A stretch of DNA of 51,168 nucleotides from Planctomycetota bacterium (GTDB taxonomy: Bacteria; Planctomycetota; JACQVV01; JASMLP01): NCBI GenBank assembly GCA_030748635.1, contig JASMLP010000168.1:1-51168 (forward strand), given 5' to 3'. Below the pieces are notes generated by a model. It searched no databases. It saw only the letters and a list, made by a program, of their open reading frames with translations, and was not told the origin of the DNA. Position numbers and translations under genes: made by a program. This document shows positions 24,259-32,998 of the stretch, piece after piece (within the stretch, counting starts at the first letter, position 1; the number at the start of each line of letters is the position of its first letter).

Positions 24259-26837
24259 GAATCGGTCTCTTTACGCCAGGCGGTTTGGGCAAAATTCGAG
24301 TAACGGTCGAGACTTTGTCGAGCCCACTCGAGCCACTTCTCCTGGTCCAGCCACTGGTACTTCCATACATCTTGAACATCGTGTACGACCAGGATGGCGC
24401 CGGTTAGCACGATCAGGTAACCGCAAAGAATGAGGAGTGACATCCATAACTGGACCCGGGGGTCCAGGTGAACGTAGCGATCCAGGTTTTCATACAGCGT
24501 ATTTTGCCTCTTTTGAATTTCGGTCAGATTGTTTCGTGCCCGGTCAAGTCGTTTGCGAATTTCCGCTTCCCGTCTCTTGACATCGAGTAAGGCTTTGGTG
24601 GCGGGGCCTTCCCGTTCGAGCAGTGCGCCATCGATGCGGGAACGTTCGTTTAATGTGGAGTCGAGCGCTGTGGCCAGGGATCGGATTTTTTCCAGCTTCG
24701 TTCGGTCGAATTTCTTCGTGTCGGAAAGTAATTCGCGGAGTTGTGAGGCCTGCTGGGTGGATCCCTTTCCCAGAGATTCAAAGGGCTCACGGTAAAGAGT
24801 TCGAAGCGCCAGACCTTCGGATTCTTTTTGCTTCAAGATCGCCTGGAGTTCTTGAAGTGATTGTTCGATTTCGGTTCCCAGGGTCGCGCTTTCGGACTCC
24901 AGAGTCTGCAATCGCGACTGGATCTCCAGACGGTGGGTCGCGGGTATAAGACTTTCGGGATGCTCGGGTTGTTCCACGGAGATCCGTTTGACAGCATCGT
25001 AGGACCAGAAAGTAGGCGCCACGTAACCGATATACTGCTTCCATCCGGCTAGCGGGCCGAAAAGTCCGGCGAAAAGTATTTGAGGTATCAAGACGAGCGG
25101 GACCAACGCGGTGGCCTTATCGGTGGTGTCGACGGATGCGCTGATGAGTAGGCCGGTAAGAAGGCCGACTCCATTGGAGAGAAAGAGGGGAATAAAGAGA
25201 AGGGTGAGGTCACCGGAGAGGCCCAGCGGGCGAAGGAGGTTCAGAAAGAGGAGCAGGATCGAGCATTGGACCAGGCCAAGGAGTGAGAGAACCGTGATCT
25301 TGGAGGCGACGTAGGGAATGATTCCCAGATTCACCATACGTTCACGGGTATAGATCGACTTCTCCTTGACGATCTGAGGAGCCGCGTTGGAACAGCCGAA
25401 CCAGAGGGCTACCAGGCTGCTTATGAACAGGACGAAATTTTCGGTGGGTTCGGCCAGAAAAATCAGCAGGGCGATCAAGGGGGCTTGAGCCAGAAGGATC
25501 CCTGTGTTCCGGTAATCCTTCAGAAAGATCTCGAGATATCGGATGGACAGAATGAACCATTGCCGGAACCCTTCCAGGATCCCGATCTGAGGCAAACGGT
25601 GCTTCCAGGATATTTTTTGGGCCAGGATGGAGGGGTCGATCTCCCTCTTCTCCAGGATCGGTCGCTTCAGGAAGTCCTGGTGATCGCTGGTGGAAGCGTA
25701 CCGTTGACCCCATTCCTGCGCTGGATGTTCTGCGAGTCGAGTGTATAGGTCTCGGATGTCTCCGATGTCGAAATGCTCGCGGAGTTTCTTGGGAGGACCG
25801 AAGTAGGCGAGATGTCCCTCGACCACGACAAGCACTTTGTCGAAAAGGTCGATGTTTTCCATGATATGGGTGGTTAACAGGATGGTTTTGCCCTGACGAG
25901 AGAGATCCTGAAAGAAATGCATCATTCGCTCTTCCAGCGCGGGGTCGAGCCCGGAGGTGGGCTCGTCCAGGAAGATGAGAGAAGGTTCGGTCATCAACTC
26001 CACTCCGATCGAGACCCGCTTTCTCTGACCGCCGGAAAGACGATGGACAGGCACGTGACGTTGATTGTCCAGTCCCAGGGTGTGAATGACCTGGTCGATC
26101 CTTTGGAAACGTTCCTGGGCGCTGGTGTCGACGGGGAGTCGAACCATGGAGATGTAGTGAAGAGTCCTCTGGACTGTGAGTTCTTGATGGATGATGTCGT
26201 CCTGAGGAACGTATCCGATCCCTTTTTTGAGCGAGGCGAAATTCTCGTAGAGGTCGAATTGATTGATCGTTACTTTGCCCGAGTGGGCGGGACGAAATCC
26301 GTTGAGCGCTCCTAACAGGCTGGACTTTCCGCTGCCTGATGGGCCAAGAAGGCCGACAAATTCACCCGGATGTATCTCGAATCCGATATCGGAAAGGATC
26401 ACCTTGTCGCCGATCTTCTTTGACAGATTCACGGCACGCAACTCGGTCCCCTGCTCGATGTCGTAGACATGAATCCGGGCATCGTTGGCGTCGAATTGAA
26501 GCAGAAAGGGTCCAATCTGAATCAGATCTTCGTGTTGCAGCGCTTTTTGGGAATCGCTTCGCACCGGGAGTCCGTTGACGAATGTGCCGTTCGTGCTGCC
26601 TTGGTCCAGGATGAAGTGTTTGCCCTGGGCTTGGCGAAGCAGGGCGTGAAGTTGAGAAACCTGGGAGTGGGGCAGTTCGATTTGATTCGTGGAGGAGCGT
26701 CCGATCGTGAGCAGTTCGTCGGCGAACGGGATTTCGAACCGTTTTCGAAACAGGGTTCCCGTAGAGCCCAAATCGCCGCGGCGAAGCGAAATGGTGGGGG
26801 GGGGAGTGTCGGAGCTATATTCCGGTTGGTCGGTCAT
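24249..26837 (-). CDS. FHA-ABC transporter fusion (ABCG-type ATPase plus permease) with coiled-coil insert
   Basis: 862 residues in one chain. An FHA phosphothreonine-binding domain (about 30-115) keeps the binding residues: IGRSS, SQLH and STNGTFVNG. The ABC ATPase follows, with Walker A GPSGSGKS (165-172), signature LSGGQ (267-271) and Walker B LIFLDEP (287-293). An ABC2-type membrane region follows (about 435-640, several helices), then a predicted coiled coil (about 655-790) and a final helix (LWMSLLILCGYLIVLTGAILVV). The order ATPase then permease is that of ABCG half-transporters, which export lipids or other hydrophobic compounds. The FHA domain implies control by Ser/Thr kinases. It begins 5 bp after a small membrane protein gene and is probably cotranscribed with it. 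Confidence 0.93.
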   Translation of the reverse strand: MTDQPEYSSDTPPPTISLRRGDLGSTGTLFRKRFEIPFADELLTIGRSSTNQIELPHSQVSQLHALLRQAQGKHFILDQGSTNGTFVNGLPVRSDSQKALQHEDLIQIGPFLLQFDANDARIHVYDIEQGTELRAVNLSKKIGDKVILSDIGFEIHPGEFVGLLGPSGSGKSSLLGALNGFRPAHSGKVTINQFDLYENFASLKKGIGYVPQDDIIHQELTVQRTLHYISMVRLPVDTSAQERFQRIDQVIHTLGLDNQRHVPVHRLSGGQRKRVSIGVELMTEPSLIFLDEPTSGLDPALEERMMHFFQDLSRQGKTILLTTHIMENIDLFDKVLVVVEGHLAYFGPPKKLREHFDIGDIRDLYTRLAEHPAQEWGQRYASTSDHQDFLKRPILEKREIDPSILAQKISWKHRLPQIGILEGFRQWFILSIRYLEIFLKDYRNTGILLAQAPLIALLIFLAEPTENFVLFISSLVALWFGCSNAAPQIVKEKSIYTRERMVNLGIIPYVASKITVLSLLGLVQCSILLLFLNLLRPLGLSGDLTLLFIPLFLSNGVGLLTGLLISASVDTTDKATALVPLVLIPQILFAGLFGPLAGWKQYIGYVAPTFWSYDAVKRISVEQPEHPESLIPATHRLEIQSRLQTLESESATLGTEIEQSLQELQAILKQKESEGLALRTLYREPFESLGKGSTQQASQLRELLSDTKKFDRTKLEKIRSLATALDSTLNERSRIDGALLEREGPATKALLDVKRREAEIRKRLDRARNNLTEIQKRQNTLYENLDRYVHLDPRVQLWMSLLILCGYLIVLTGAILVVHDVQDVWKYQWLDQEKWLEWARQSLDRYSNFAQTAWRKETDSQV

Positions 26838-26842
26838 TCAGA

Positions 26843-27262
26843 TCAGGCCTTGAAAAATATCGGAACAAGAATCAGAAAGCCGGATAGCAAAAGCAACGCC
26901 TGTCCCAGGCAGAGGACAAAAAGGAGTAGATTCGTGGATTCCCATGAACGTTTCCAGAAGGTTATCCATTCCAGCAGTCCGACCAGTCCAAGCAAAATCG
27001 CCATGGGCCAGGGGGATCGAGTGGCCTTGCGAGCGCCTTGAAAAAGGAGCCGAGCGGCCTCAGGGATCGGCGGTGAATTTTCTTGGAGCAAGAGGGTCTC
27101 TTCGAGAGTAGGGAGTCGATCGGAGGCAAGATGCCAGGTCGTGCTTCCAAGGGCCGCCAGGAGCAGTAGCAGGAGGAAGTGCCAGGTGATCGACGAACGA
27201 CGCTGTCGGGTCGTGGGATGGCCAGGCATGAATTTCTGGGTGGTGGGGGGGGAGGTGGGCAT
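26843..27262 (-). CDS. Small membrane protein of unknown function, partner of the FHA-ABC transporter
   Basis: 139 residues. A polar N-terminus is followed by three hydrophobic segments: FLLLLLLAALGSTTW (about 29-43), PMAILLGLVGLLEWITF and LLLFVLCLGQALLLLSGFLILVPIFF at the C-terminus. I do not recognise a family. The stop codon is 5 bp from the start of the ABC transporter gene, so the two are almost certainly one operon, and the protein may be an accessory membrane subunit. Alternative start codons within the first 20 residues cannot be excluded. Confidence 0.7.
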   Translation of the reverse strand: MPTSPPTTQKFMPGHPTTRQRRSSITWHFLLLLLLAALGSTTWHLASDRLPTLEETLLLQENSPPIPEAARLLFQGARKATRSPWPMAILLGLVGLLEWITFWKRSWESTNLLLFVLCLGQALLLLSGFLILVPIFFKA

Positions 27263-27433
27263 TGCTGGGTTTGTGGCTGGATTCTAACGCTCTATCGTGA
27301 AACTGACCACGGATCGGGAAAATTGACAAGCGAATCAGAAAATATTGGATTATGAATTGTTTTCCAGCATTTTGATTCCACACAAGGCGACAACGACGCC
27401 TATAATGGCACCTTTCCTGCTGGAGGCGAATGG

Positions 27434-29002
27434 ATGAAGCTCTGGATTTGTGGTCTGTTTCTGGTCACCGTGTTGGTTTCGTGTGGATCCACGGAAGTAT
27501 TTGACGGTCCTGGCCACCGTGAGGTTTTTCTGGCTGCTCGCCAGGTAATGGACGGTTATCGGCCGGATCATATCGTGGCGGTGGACGAAAATGTCCTCGA
27601 TTGGGAGACCGTGGATACGAGTTTGCCCAATTCCATCATCTATTACCTGTCCATCGGTTGTCTGGGAAAGACGGTTGATTCTTTGCAGGTGGAGCTCGAT
27701 CCCTCGACTCATCGAAAGACCCGGGTACGAGTTCGTGCGTCGGCCGAAGGGGTAGTCGGTTTTCTCCCCTGGCTCTGGCCACGCCGTTCGGTGGAAAAGC
27801 ATGTCCTGGCGCAGATTCGAAACGAACTGGCGCATCGGGCCCGAAATCGGGCCGAGGGGTTAGAAGATGAGCAGTTGACTGGGCTGGGCGTCAAAGCTTC
27901 CATGGGGACGTTGGGGAGCGGTACGGAGGAAAGACAGCGAAATGGGTTGATCCGACTCACGGATGAGCAGGTCGAAGCGTTTACTGGGGTTCGGTTCGAA
28001 CTTCCCAAACCTCCCAAAATTTCCGAGGCTTCCAAAACCTCCGAAGCTTCTCAGGTGCCCGAGACCTCGAGTCGAACTCGTGGAGGCGCGCCGATGGAAA
28101 AAAAGGTGGCTCTCGATCTTCGCTCGAGAAAAGTTGCTCGAGTCACCGAATCTTTGCCCGATTCGCACGCCCGATTTTCTGAATCGAAATCTTCGCGGTC
28201 CAAGGAAGTGCCCAAGTTCAGCCCGTCGAAATTGTCGGATCGTGATTTTCCCAAAGTTCTGCCGGGTATGGTTCGGGTGCCCGGAGGTTACTTTCAAATG
28301 GGATCGACCGATGGCGAAATGGACGAACGCCCCGCGCGACAGATCTGGGTGTCTACGTTCGATATCGATCGACATGAGGTGACCAACTCCGACTATCGGA
28401 AGTTTCTCGAATTCATTCGGGTAAAGGAGGATCACTCCTTCTGTCATCCCTCGGAACCGAAAAACAAGGATCACACCCCGCACTCCTGGAGGCACCAGCG
28501 ATACCGGGCATTCAGTCGTGCCGAGAAGCCGGTGGTGGGTGTCGATTGGTTCGATGCATTTGCCTATGCCGCGTGGAAGGGAAAGCGGTTGGCGACCGAA
28601 GCGGAATGGGAGAAAGCGGCTCGGGGAGCCGATGGAAACCTGTATCCGTGGGGGAACTCATTCGAGTCGCATCGATTGAATTCATTATCTCTGGGTCTTC
28701 GGAGTACAAGTCGGGTGGGACAATTCCCACTGGGCCAAAGTTCCTTCGGATGTCTGGATATGGCCGGCAATGTGAGTGAATGGTGTCTGGACGCTTATGC
28801 CGAGGATGCCTACCGTCACATGTCCGCCCGGGATCCGCTGGAGGAGCGTACGCTTCCGGGGCGAGTTCTTCGGGGTTCAAGTTGGAAGGATGCGGATGAG
28901 CGGGTGCGCTTGAGTTATCGCAACTACGGTTTGCCTGGTCGATGGTCTCTTTATATCGGTTTTCGTTGTGTCCAGGATCTGGGGGCCAAAAATTCCGATT
29001 GA
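27434..29002 (+). CDS. Lipoprotein with C-terminal SUMF1/FGE-like domain lacking catalytic cysteines
   Basis: A 522-residue predicted lipoprotein (MKLWICGLFLVTVLVSC, lipobox LVSC). Residues about 20-150 form an unassigned domain. A low-complexity linker (about 195-280) contains near-repeats such as ISEASKTSEASQ. Residues about 282-515 form an FGE-sulfatase/SUMF1 domain (MVRVPGGYFQMGS, DRHEVTNSDY, PVVGVDWFDAFAYAAW, RLATEAEWEKAARG, DMAGNVSEW, GFRCV). Human FGE uses Cys336 and Cys341; the corresponding stretch here, RGSSWKDADERVRLSYRNY, has no cysteine, so formylglycine synthesis is not expected. Such domains often act as carbohydrate-, protein- or surface-binding modules. A TATAAT at 27401-27406 lies 28 bp upstream without a convincing -35. 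Confidence 0.85.
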   Translation: MKLWICGLFLVTVLVSCGSTEVFDGPGHREVFLAARQVMDGYRPDHIVAVDENVLDWETVDTSLPNSIIYYLSIGCLGKTVDSLQVELDPSTHRKTRVRVRASAEGVVGFLPWLWPRRSVEKHVLAQIRNELAHRARNRAEGLEDEQLTGLGVKASMGTLGSGTEERQRNGLIRLTDEQVEAFTGVRFELPKPPKISEASKTSEASQVPETSSRTRGGAPMEKKVALDLRSRKVARVTESLPDSHARFSESKSSRSKEVPKFSPSKLSDRDFPKVLPGMVRVPGGYFQMGSTDGEMDERPARQIWVSTFDIDRHEVTNSDYRKFLEFIRVKEDHSFCHPSEPKNKDHTPHSWRHQRYRAFSRAEKPVVGVDWFDAFAYAAWKGKRLATEAEWEKAARGADGNLYPWGNSFESHRLNSLSLGLRSTSRVGQFPLGQSSFGCLDMAGNVSEWCLDAYAEDAYRHMSARDPLEERTLPGRVLRGSSWKDADERVRLSYRNYGLPGRWSLYIGFRCVQDLGAKNSD

Positions 29003-29072
29003 GATCGCTATCGGTTCGCTCTGTCTTCGATTCGATTAGAGATGTCGATACCCTGGTTGGTCCATCGGTTCT

Positions 29073-30110
29073 TCAGGAACCAAGGGTGCGGGAGACGATG
29101 TTTCTTGCCTGACCGGTGTCATCGGTTCCGTGCACGAGAACTCGGCCATCGGGAAATATGGATAGTTCGACCGGGTCGAGGTGGACACGGAGGAAAAAAG
29201 GGTTCAGCTTGACCGGGCCGAGAGCTGCGAGTCGATCGGCAAGTTGATCGAGGTCAAGTTGGGTCCCTTTCGGGGCTTTGACCTGAACGGCATTGCGTCC
29301 ACACAGCGTGGTGGCGGTTTGGCCCTCAGTCCCGTCGAGGAAGGGGTACTGGTGCTGGGAGCAGGTTGGGCATTGGGGGCGAACGGGAACGGAAAGAATT
29401 TGGACGCTTCCCTGCCAGGACTCGAGAAGGGTCAATCCCTTTCGGATCTCTTCTTTTCGACCTAACAAGAGCTTAATCGCTTCACAGGCCTGCGCGGCGG
29501 CTACGCTGGCTACGGTCAGCCCGAGAACCCCGGCTGTATCACAAGTTTCGAATTGACCCGGAAGAGGGGGGGTGGGGAGAAAACAGCGGTAACAAGCGGT
29601 TTCTCCCGGAAGAATAGGCAGAATCTGGCCAAAAGTTCCCAAGACGGCGGCGTGAATCCAGGGAACCCGAAATTTTTGAGACCATTCGTTGATCAGGTAT
29701 CGGGTTGAGAAATTGTCCGTTCCGTCCAGAACGAGGTCGTGATCTTCGAGTATCACAGAAATGTTATCGTGATCCAGGTCGATGGCTCGGGGTCGAATTT
29801 CGATCTCCGAGTTGATTCGAGTGAGGGCGCGAGCGGCGGCATAGACCTTGGGTTGGGAATCCCGAGCGTCCGATTCGTCGAACAGCACCTGCCGGGAAAG
29901 GTTGCTCCACTCGACGAAGTCCCGGTCGATCAGGGTCAAGCACCCGACTCCCATGCGACCCAACGTTGAGGCTAGGTGGCTTCCCAGCGCGCCACAACCG
30001 ACGATTGCGATTCGGCTGTTTCGAAGCCTCTTCTGGCCGAAAGCGCCCAAAAATTCAAGGCGCTGTTGAGGATCATATCTTCCGTTTTGATTCGGGGGCG
30101 AGGGGGGCAT
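29073..30110 (-). CDS. ThiF/MoeB/HesA-family adenylyltransferase (E1-like)
   Basis: A 345-residue E1-like enzyme that adenylates the C-terminal glycine of a ubiquitin-like sulfur carrier (ThiS/MoaD type). It has the nucleotide-binding GCGALGSHLASTLGRMGVG, the IDRDFVEWSNLSRQ arginine segment, DGTDNFSTRYLIN, and a candidate catalytic Cys in FETCDTAGVLG. A zinc site is formed by CYRC and CPTC. The C-terminal extension (LCGRNAVQV onward, about 85 residues) occurs in several bacterial ThiF/MoeB proteins; it has no recognisable rhodanese domain. No thiS, moaD or thiG is adjacent, although thiE lies 16 kb away in this window and a MocA-MobA fusion 7 kb away. Whether it serves thiamine or molybdopterin synthesis is open. 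Confidence 0.88.
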   Translation of the reverse strand: MPPSPPNQNGRYDPQQRLEFLGAFGQKRLRNSRIAIVGCGALGSHLASTLGRMGVGCLTLIDRDFVEWSNLSRQVLFDESDARDSQPKVYAAARALTRINSEIEIRPRAIDLDHDNISVILEDHDLVLDGTDNFSTRYLINEWSQKFRVPWIHAAVLGTFGQILPILPGETACYRCFLPTPPLPGQFETCDTAGVLGLTVASVAAAQACEAIKLLLGRKEEIRKGLTLLESWQGSVQILSVPVRPQCPTCSQHQYPFLDGTEGQTATTLCGRNAVQVKAPKGTQLDLDQLADRLAALGPVKLNPFFLRVHLDPVELSIFPDGRVLVHGTDDTGQARNIVSRTLGS

Positions 30111-30167
30111 AATTTGTGGAGAGGGGGGATGAATGAAAGGGATATGAGTTCAAGTGTGCGCTTCCCG

Positions 30168-30214
30168 TTGCAGGATGTTCTATCAATGCATAAAATGCGA
30201 CTCCCGTAAACGGG
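30168..30214 (+). promoter_or_regulatory. Promoter with inverted repeat at the start site, upstream of the small helical protein
   Basis: TTGCAG (30168-30173), a 17-bp spacer and TAAAAT (30191-30196) form a good sigma70-type promoter. Seven bases later, at the predicted transcription start, is the palindrome CCCGT-AA-ACGGG (30203-30214), a candidate repressor site. The downstream ATG is at 30246. Confidence 0.5.
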
Positions 30215-30245
30215 TCCCATTAGAATACAGTTTGAAAAGGTGTTC

Positions 30246-30689
30246 ATGAGCAAGAAGAATCAGGAAGATGAAATCGCCTTGGCGGCGCTGTACGAATCTT
30301 CTATTGCAGGTTTGACTCGAGCAGAAAAGCGACACAAGACTTTACCTATTCTGCTCGTCGAAAAAGATTTCAAGGACGTGGTTCGGCAGACCGGTGAAAT
30401 ATATAATTTTTGCCTCTCGGGTCTTTTGCATTTCTCAGGTATTGATAGTGGGGGAACTGCAGATCTCAAAGAGATGATTTCACTGTTAGATGAAAATCAG
30501 GCACGAATGCCAAAACTCGTCAAAGAGAATATGCGTCGACTTCGAGATACGACCCAGCGACTGGTGGCGAAAATTGATCGTGAAGATGTTCCGGATGCGA
30601 TCAGTAAGGAAGACGCGGTTCGAGCCATGGAGTGGGCTGACAAGATCGTGCAGTTAGCTCAGAATGTGATCAAGGACTACGACGACTGA
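30246..30689 (+). CDS. Small helical protein of unknown function
   Basis: 147 residues, polar and rich in charged and leucine residues, predicted almost wholly helical; no signal peptide or membrane segment. I do not recognise a family. The pattern EKRHKTLPILLVEKDFKDVVRQTGEIY and the C-terminal KEDAVRAMEWADKIVQLAQNVIKDYDD suggest a helical bundle that could mediate protein-protein contacts. ATG 30246 has AAAAGG 5 nt upstream and was chosen over GTG 30240. The gene and its flanks look AT-richer than most of the window. It has its own promoter and is followed by a terminator-like hairpin, so it is probably monocistronic. Confidence 0.75.
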   Translation: MSKKNQEDEIALAALYESSIAGLTRAEKRHKTLPILLVEKDFKDVVRQTGEIYNFCLSGLLHFSGIDSGGTADLKEMISLLDENQARMPKLVKENMRRLRDTTQRLVAKIDREDVPDAISKEDAVRAMEWADKIVQLAQNVIKDYDD

Positions 30690-30720
30690 GTCTTTGATTC
30701 GCTACTTGGCTGCGGGGAAA

Positions 30721-30758
30721 GAGAGGAGTTGGATAACGACGACTCCTCTCAAAATTTT
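30721..30758 (+). terminator. Terminator-like hairpin after the small helical protein gene
   Basis: GAGAGGAGT (30721-30729) pairs perfectly with ACTCCTCTC (30742-30750) across a 12-nt loop and is followed by AAAATTTT (30751-30758). It lies 32 bp after the stop codon of the upstream gene. The T-tract is short, so termination may be partial. Confidence 0.55.
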
Positions 30759-30844
30759 GGTGAAAATCGAAATCCACTTTGCTTTTCGGGAATCGTGGAG
30801 CATAATAGCTGTCTTCCCAAAAATCTGGTATGCGAGGTGCGCGC

Positions 30845-31729
30845 GTGAAAGCCACCCTACCCCGGGTCGCTCTAGCAGGGACCAATTCACTGCTAGGTGA
30901 ATACGTGTTTGATTCACAGTTCCGTGAAGCGTTGCTGCGGAGCGGTTTCGAGTGGATGGATGTCGAGGATCCTCGACAACCCGATGTAGTGGTTTCTCCC
31001 TGGCAGGAGGGGGCCGGAGCTCTTGATCGGTACGAAGGGACCCCTGTGCTAGCGGTAGTCGCTTCGAACGGTTGTCGTCTGGGCGCGTTGGAAGCGGGAG
31101 CGACCGATTGCCTGTCCTATCCTTTCTTGCCGGTCAATCTTCTCGAACGGATCAATCGTCTCTTCTTGTTGACTCCCGATCGCGATGCCCGTGAGACGGT
31201 CCTGGTGATGGAGCGGTGGTTCAATCGATTGGAGGTCGGCTATTCTTCCGATCTTGCCATTCGTTTTCTTTACTGGGCACCCAAGCTGAATCCACTGGAT
31301 GAATGGGTCGATCTTCCCCAGTTACCGGAACCGTTTCTGGAATCGATCGGTACCCCCAGCTTCGAATCTTTCTGTGATCTGGTCGGGTATCGGTTTCTTG
31401 ATGATTTGCTGTGGTTCCAGATCGATCTCGAATTCTATTTGCGGACTAGAGATCTCTCCGTTTTCGAGGGCAAAACGCGTTGTCTCTACGATTTGGTCCT
31501 GGTCAAGCACCGGGTCGAGGAGATGCTTTCCTGGAAGCCACTCGCAGAGGCGTTAGGGCCGGAACGAGCGGGCGCGGTCTCCTGGATTCGGACGCCACAG
31601 TTCGATCGTCTCGGTCGCAATTTGCGAGCTTCCGGTGGGGTCCCCTCGGTCGCCCTCGCTCGAGCGGACTTGCGTCGTGTGCTCCGCGACCTCAAGAAGT
31701 TTCATCAGCGTTTGACCCACAAGTCCTGA
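30845..31729 (+). CDS. Pseudo-receiver protein with uncharacterised helical C-terminus
   Basis: 294 residues from GTG 30845, chosen because GAGGTG lies 5 nt upstream; ATG 30830 has no ribosome binding site. Residues about 5-110 have the rhythm of a response-regulator receiver (ALAG, VVVSPW, VLAVVAS, ALEAGATDCLSYPFLPVNLLERI). The phospho-acceptor Asp position reads VVVSPW, and the conserved Lys of KPF is Tyr (SYPF), so phosphorylation is unlikely. The C-terminal about 180 residues are helical, aromatic-rich and unrecognised. It converges with the ChaN-like gene, with only 4 bp between stop codons. Probably a phosphorylation-independent signalling protein; output unknown. Confidence 0.75.
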   Translation: MKATLPRVALAGTNSLLGEYVFDSQFREALLRSGFEWMDVEDPRQPDVVVSPWQEGAGALDRYEGTPVLAVVASNGCRLGALEAGATDCLSYPFLPVNLLERINRLFLLTPDRDARETVLVMERWFNRLEVGYSSDLAIRFLYWAPKLNPLDEWVDLPQLPEPFLESIGTPSFESFCDLVGYRFLDDLLWFQIDLEFYLRTRDLSVFEGKTRCLYDLVLVKHRVEEMLSWKPLAEALGPERAGAVSWIRTPQFDRLGRNLRASGGVPSVALARADLRRVLRDLKKFHQRLTHKS

Positions 31730-31733
31730 CTTT

Positions 31734-32825
31734 TTAGCGCTTGGATTTTGGGGTCGGCTTTGGCTTTACCTCGCGGTTAGACCTTTTGGATCGGGTCAAG
31801 ATGATCAGATCTCCGGGGGGGTGAGCGAGAAGGTCGAGTACGGGTATCGGGGGGCGGGTGTCCAGCGGGATGATGACCTGGTGGGTATGAGGAATTCGTT
31901 TCGCGGCTCGTGCGGGAATGCCGTCGAAATGGGCGACGTGACCACTTCCGGCGACAACAAGGATTTTCCAGGTCGGGTTGTTCGCAAGAAATCGAGCCAC
32001 CGAACGGGCCATGCTTTCATCCCAAACGCACATCGCTTCGTACATCCGGTTGGAAGGGTGGTGTCCGGAGGAGCCGTGTCCAGAAACCGCTTTCCAGAAC
32101 CTTTTCCGGTGAGATTCGTTGGTGGTGTCTATGAGTCGGGGGAGTTGATCCCGTTCTTCTGGAGTCAGTCCTGATAGGCCGCGTTTTCCGACGGCTCGTA
32201 CCAGTGTTCGCGGGACGTTGAGCGCGATAACAGGAAGTCGATGGGTACGTGCGAAAAGAAAGAGTGGGCGATAGAGTTCCCACGAAAAGCCCCACGTTTT
32301 TTTCCAATCGACTCGTTGAAGGAAGGTGGCCTCGTCGATTTCCCCTCGAACGTAACGATCGACTTCGGATTGCATGGTGAAGGGAAGCATTTCGACCCCG
32401 ATCGCGATTTTGGGGTTTTGTTCGTGGAGTCCACGGAAAATGCGGGCTTGCCATTGGTGGTGACTGGGCTGGTCATGGTGCTCTCCTACGTAAATCGCTC
32501 GGGCCTTGGAGACCCGATCGAGCAGGTCGAGATAGCTGACCGTCTTGCGATCCGAAGGGCTGAGGATGGTGTTCTCAACGGTTTCAACGGAATACCCAAG
32601 AATACGGCTTTCGAGTTCCAGGCATTGTGAACGGGCCGAGGGCGGAATCGATCGGAACGCTTCAAACCGTTCGAGAGCTTGCATGATCTCCGCTCGAAGA
32701 GGACCAAGACGCTTCTCGATGGCTTTGTTCAGCCAGTCCTCTGAGGGCGCTTCTTGAGCCGACGAGATGGGGAGAAAAGGAAGAAGAAGACAACCGATGG
32801 TGACCAGAAAAGAAAGCGATCGCAT
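31734..32825 (-). CDS. ChaN-like (Tiki/DUF399 superfamily) secreted haem-binding-type protein
   Basis: A 363-residue protein with a cleavable signal peptide (about 1-23, ending SSA-Q). The ChaN hallmarks are YVGEHHDQPSHHQWQARI, IGVEMLPFTMQSEVDRY, WELYRPLFLFARTHRLPVIALN, and the C-terminal VVAGSGHVAHFDGIPARAAKR. ChaN family members in proteobacteria are iron-regulated outer-membrane-associated lipoproteins that can bind haem; the fold is shared with Tiki-type proteases. Here the anchor is a plain signal peptide rather than a lipobox. The final about 25 residues are very basic (Lys/Arg/Pro). No haem-uptake genes or Fur box are evident nearby, so the role in haem or iron is family-based only. 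Confidence 0.88.
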   Translation of the reverse strand: MRSLSFLVTIGCLLLPFLPISSAQEAPSEDWLNKAIEKRLGPLRAEIMQALERFEAFRSIPPSARSQCLELESRILGYSVETVENTILSPSDRKTVSYLDLLDRVSKARAIYVGEHHDQPSHHQWQARIFRGLHEQNPKIAIGVEMLPFTMQSEVDRYVRGEIDEATFLQRVDWKKTWGFSWELYRPLFLFARTHRLPVIALNVPRTLVRAVGKRGLSGLTPEERDQLPRLIDTTNESHRKRFWKAVSGHGSSGHHPSNRMYEAMCVWDESMARSVARFLANNPTWKILVVAGSGHVAHFDGIPARAAKRIPHTHQVIIPLDTRPPIPVLDLLAHPPGDLIILTRSKRSNREVKPKPTPKSKR

Positions 32826-32998
32826 GTTTCAATCCGAAAGAAAGGGAAGGAATGAAATGAATGAGATGACATTGTAACCGGGAAGAGGGCGGCGATAGAG
32901 GTGGTCCTTCAAGTTGCCGATCGAGTCTTCCCTCAGGATTTTAGACCGTTGGTAATCGACGACACAGAACCTATCCATCCTATCGTCCTCGAAGGTGG

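Noticed and set aside
27434-29002. Calling the SUMF1-domain lipoprotein a formylglycine-generating enzyme
   Set aside because: The catalytic cysteines are absent.
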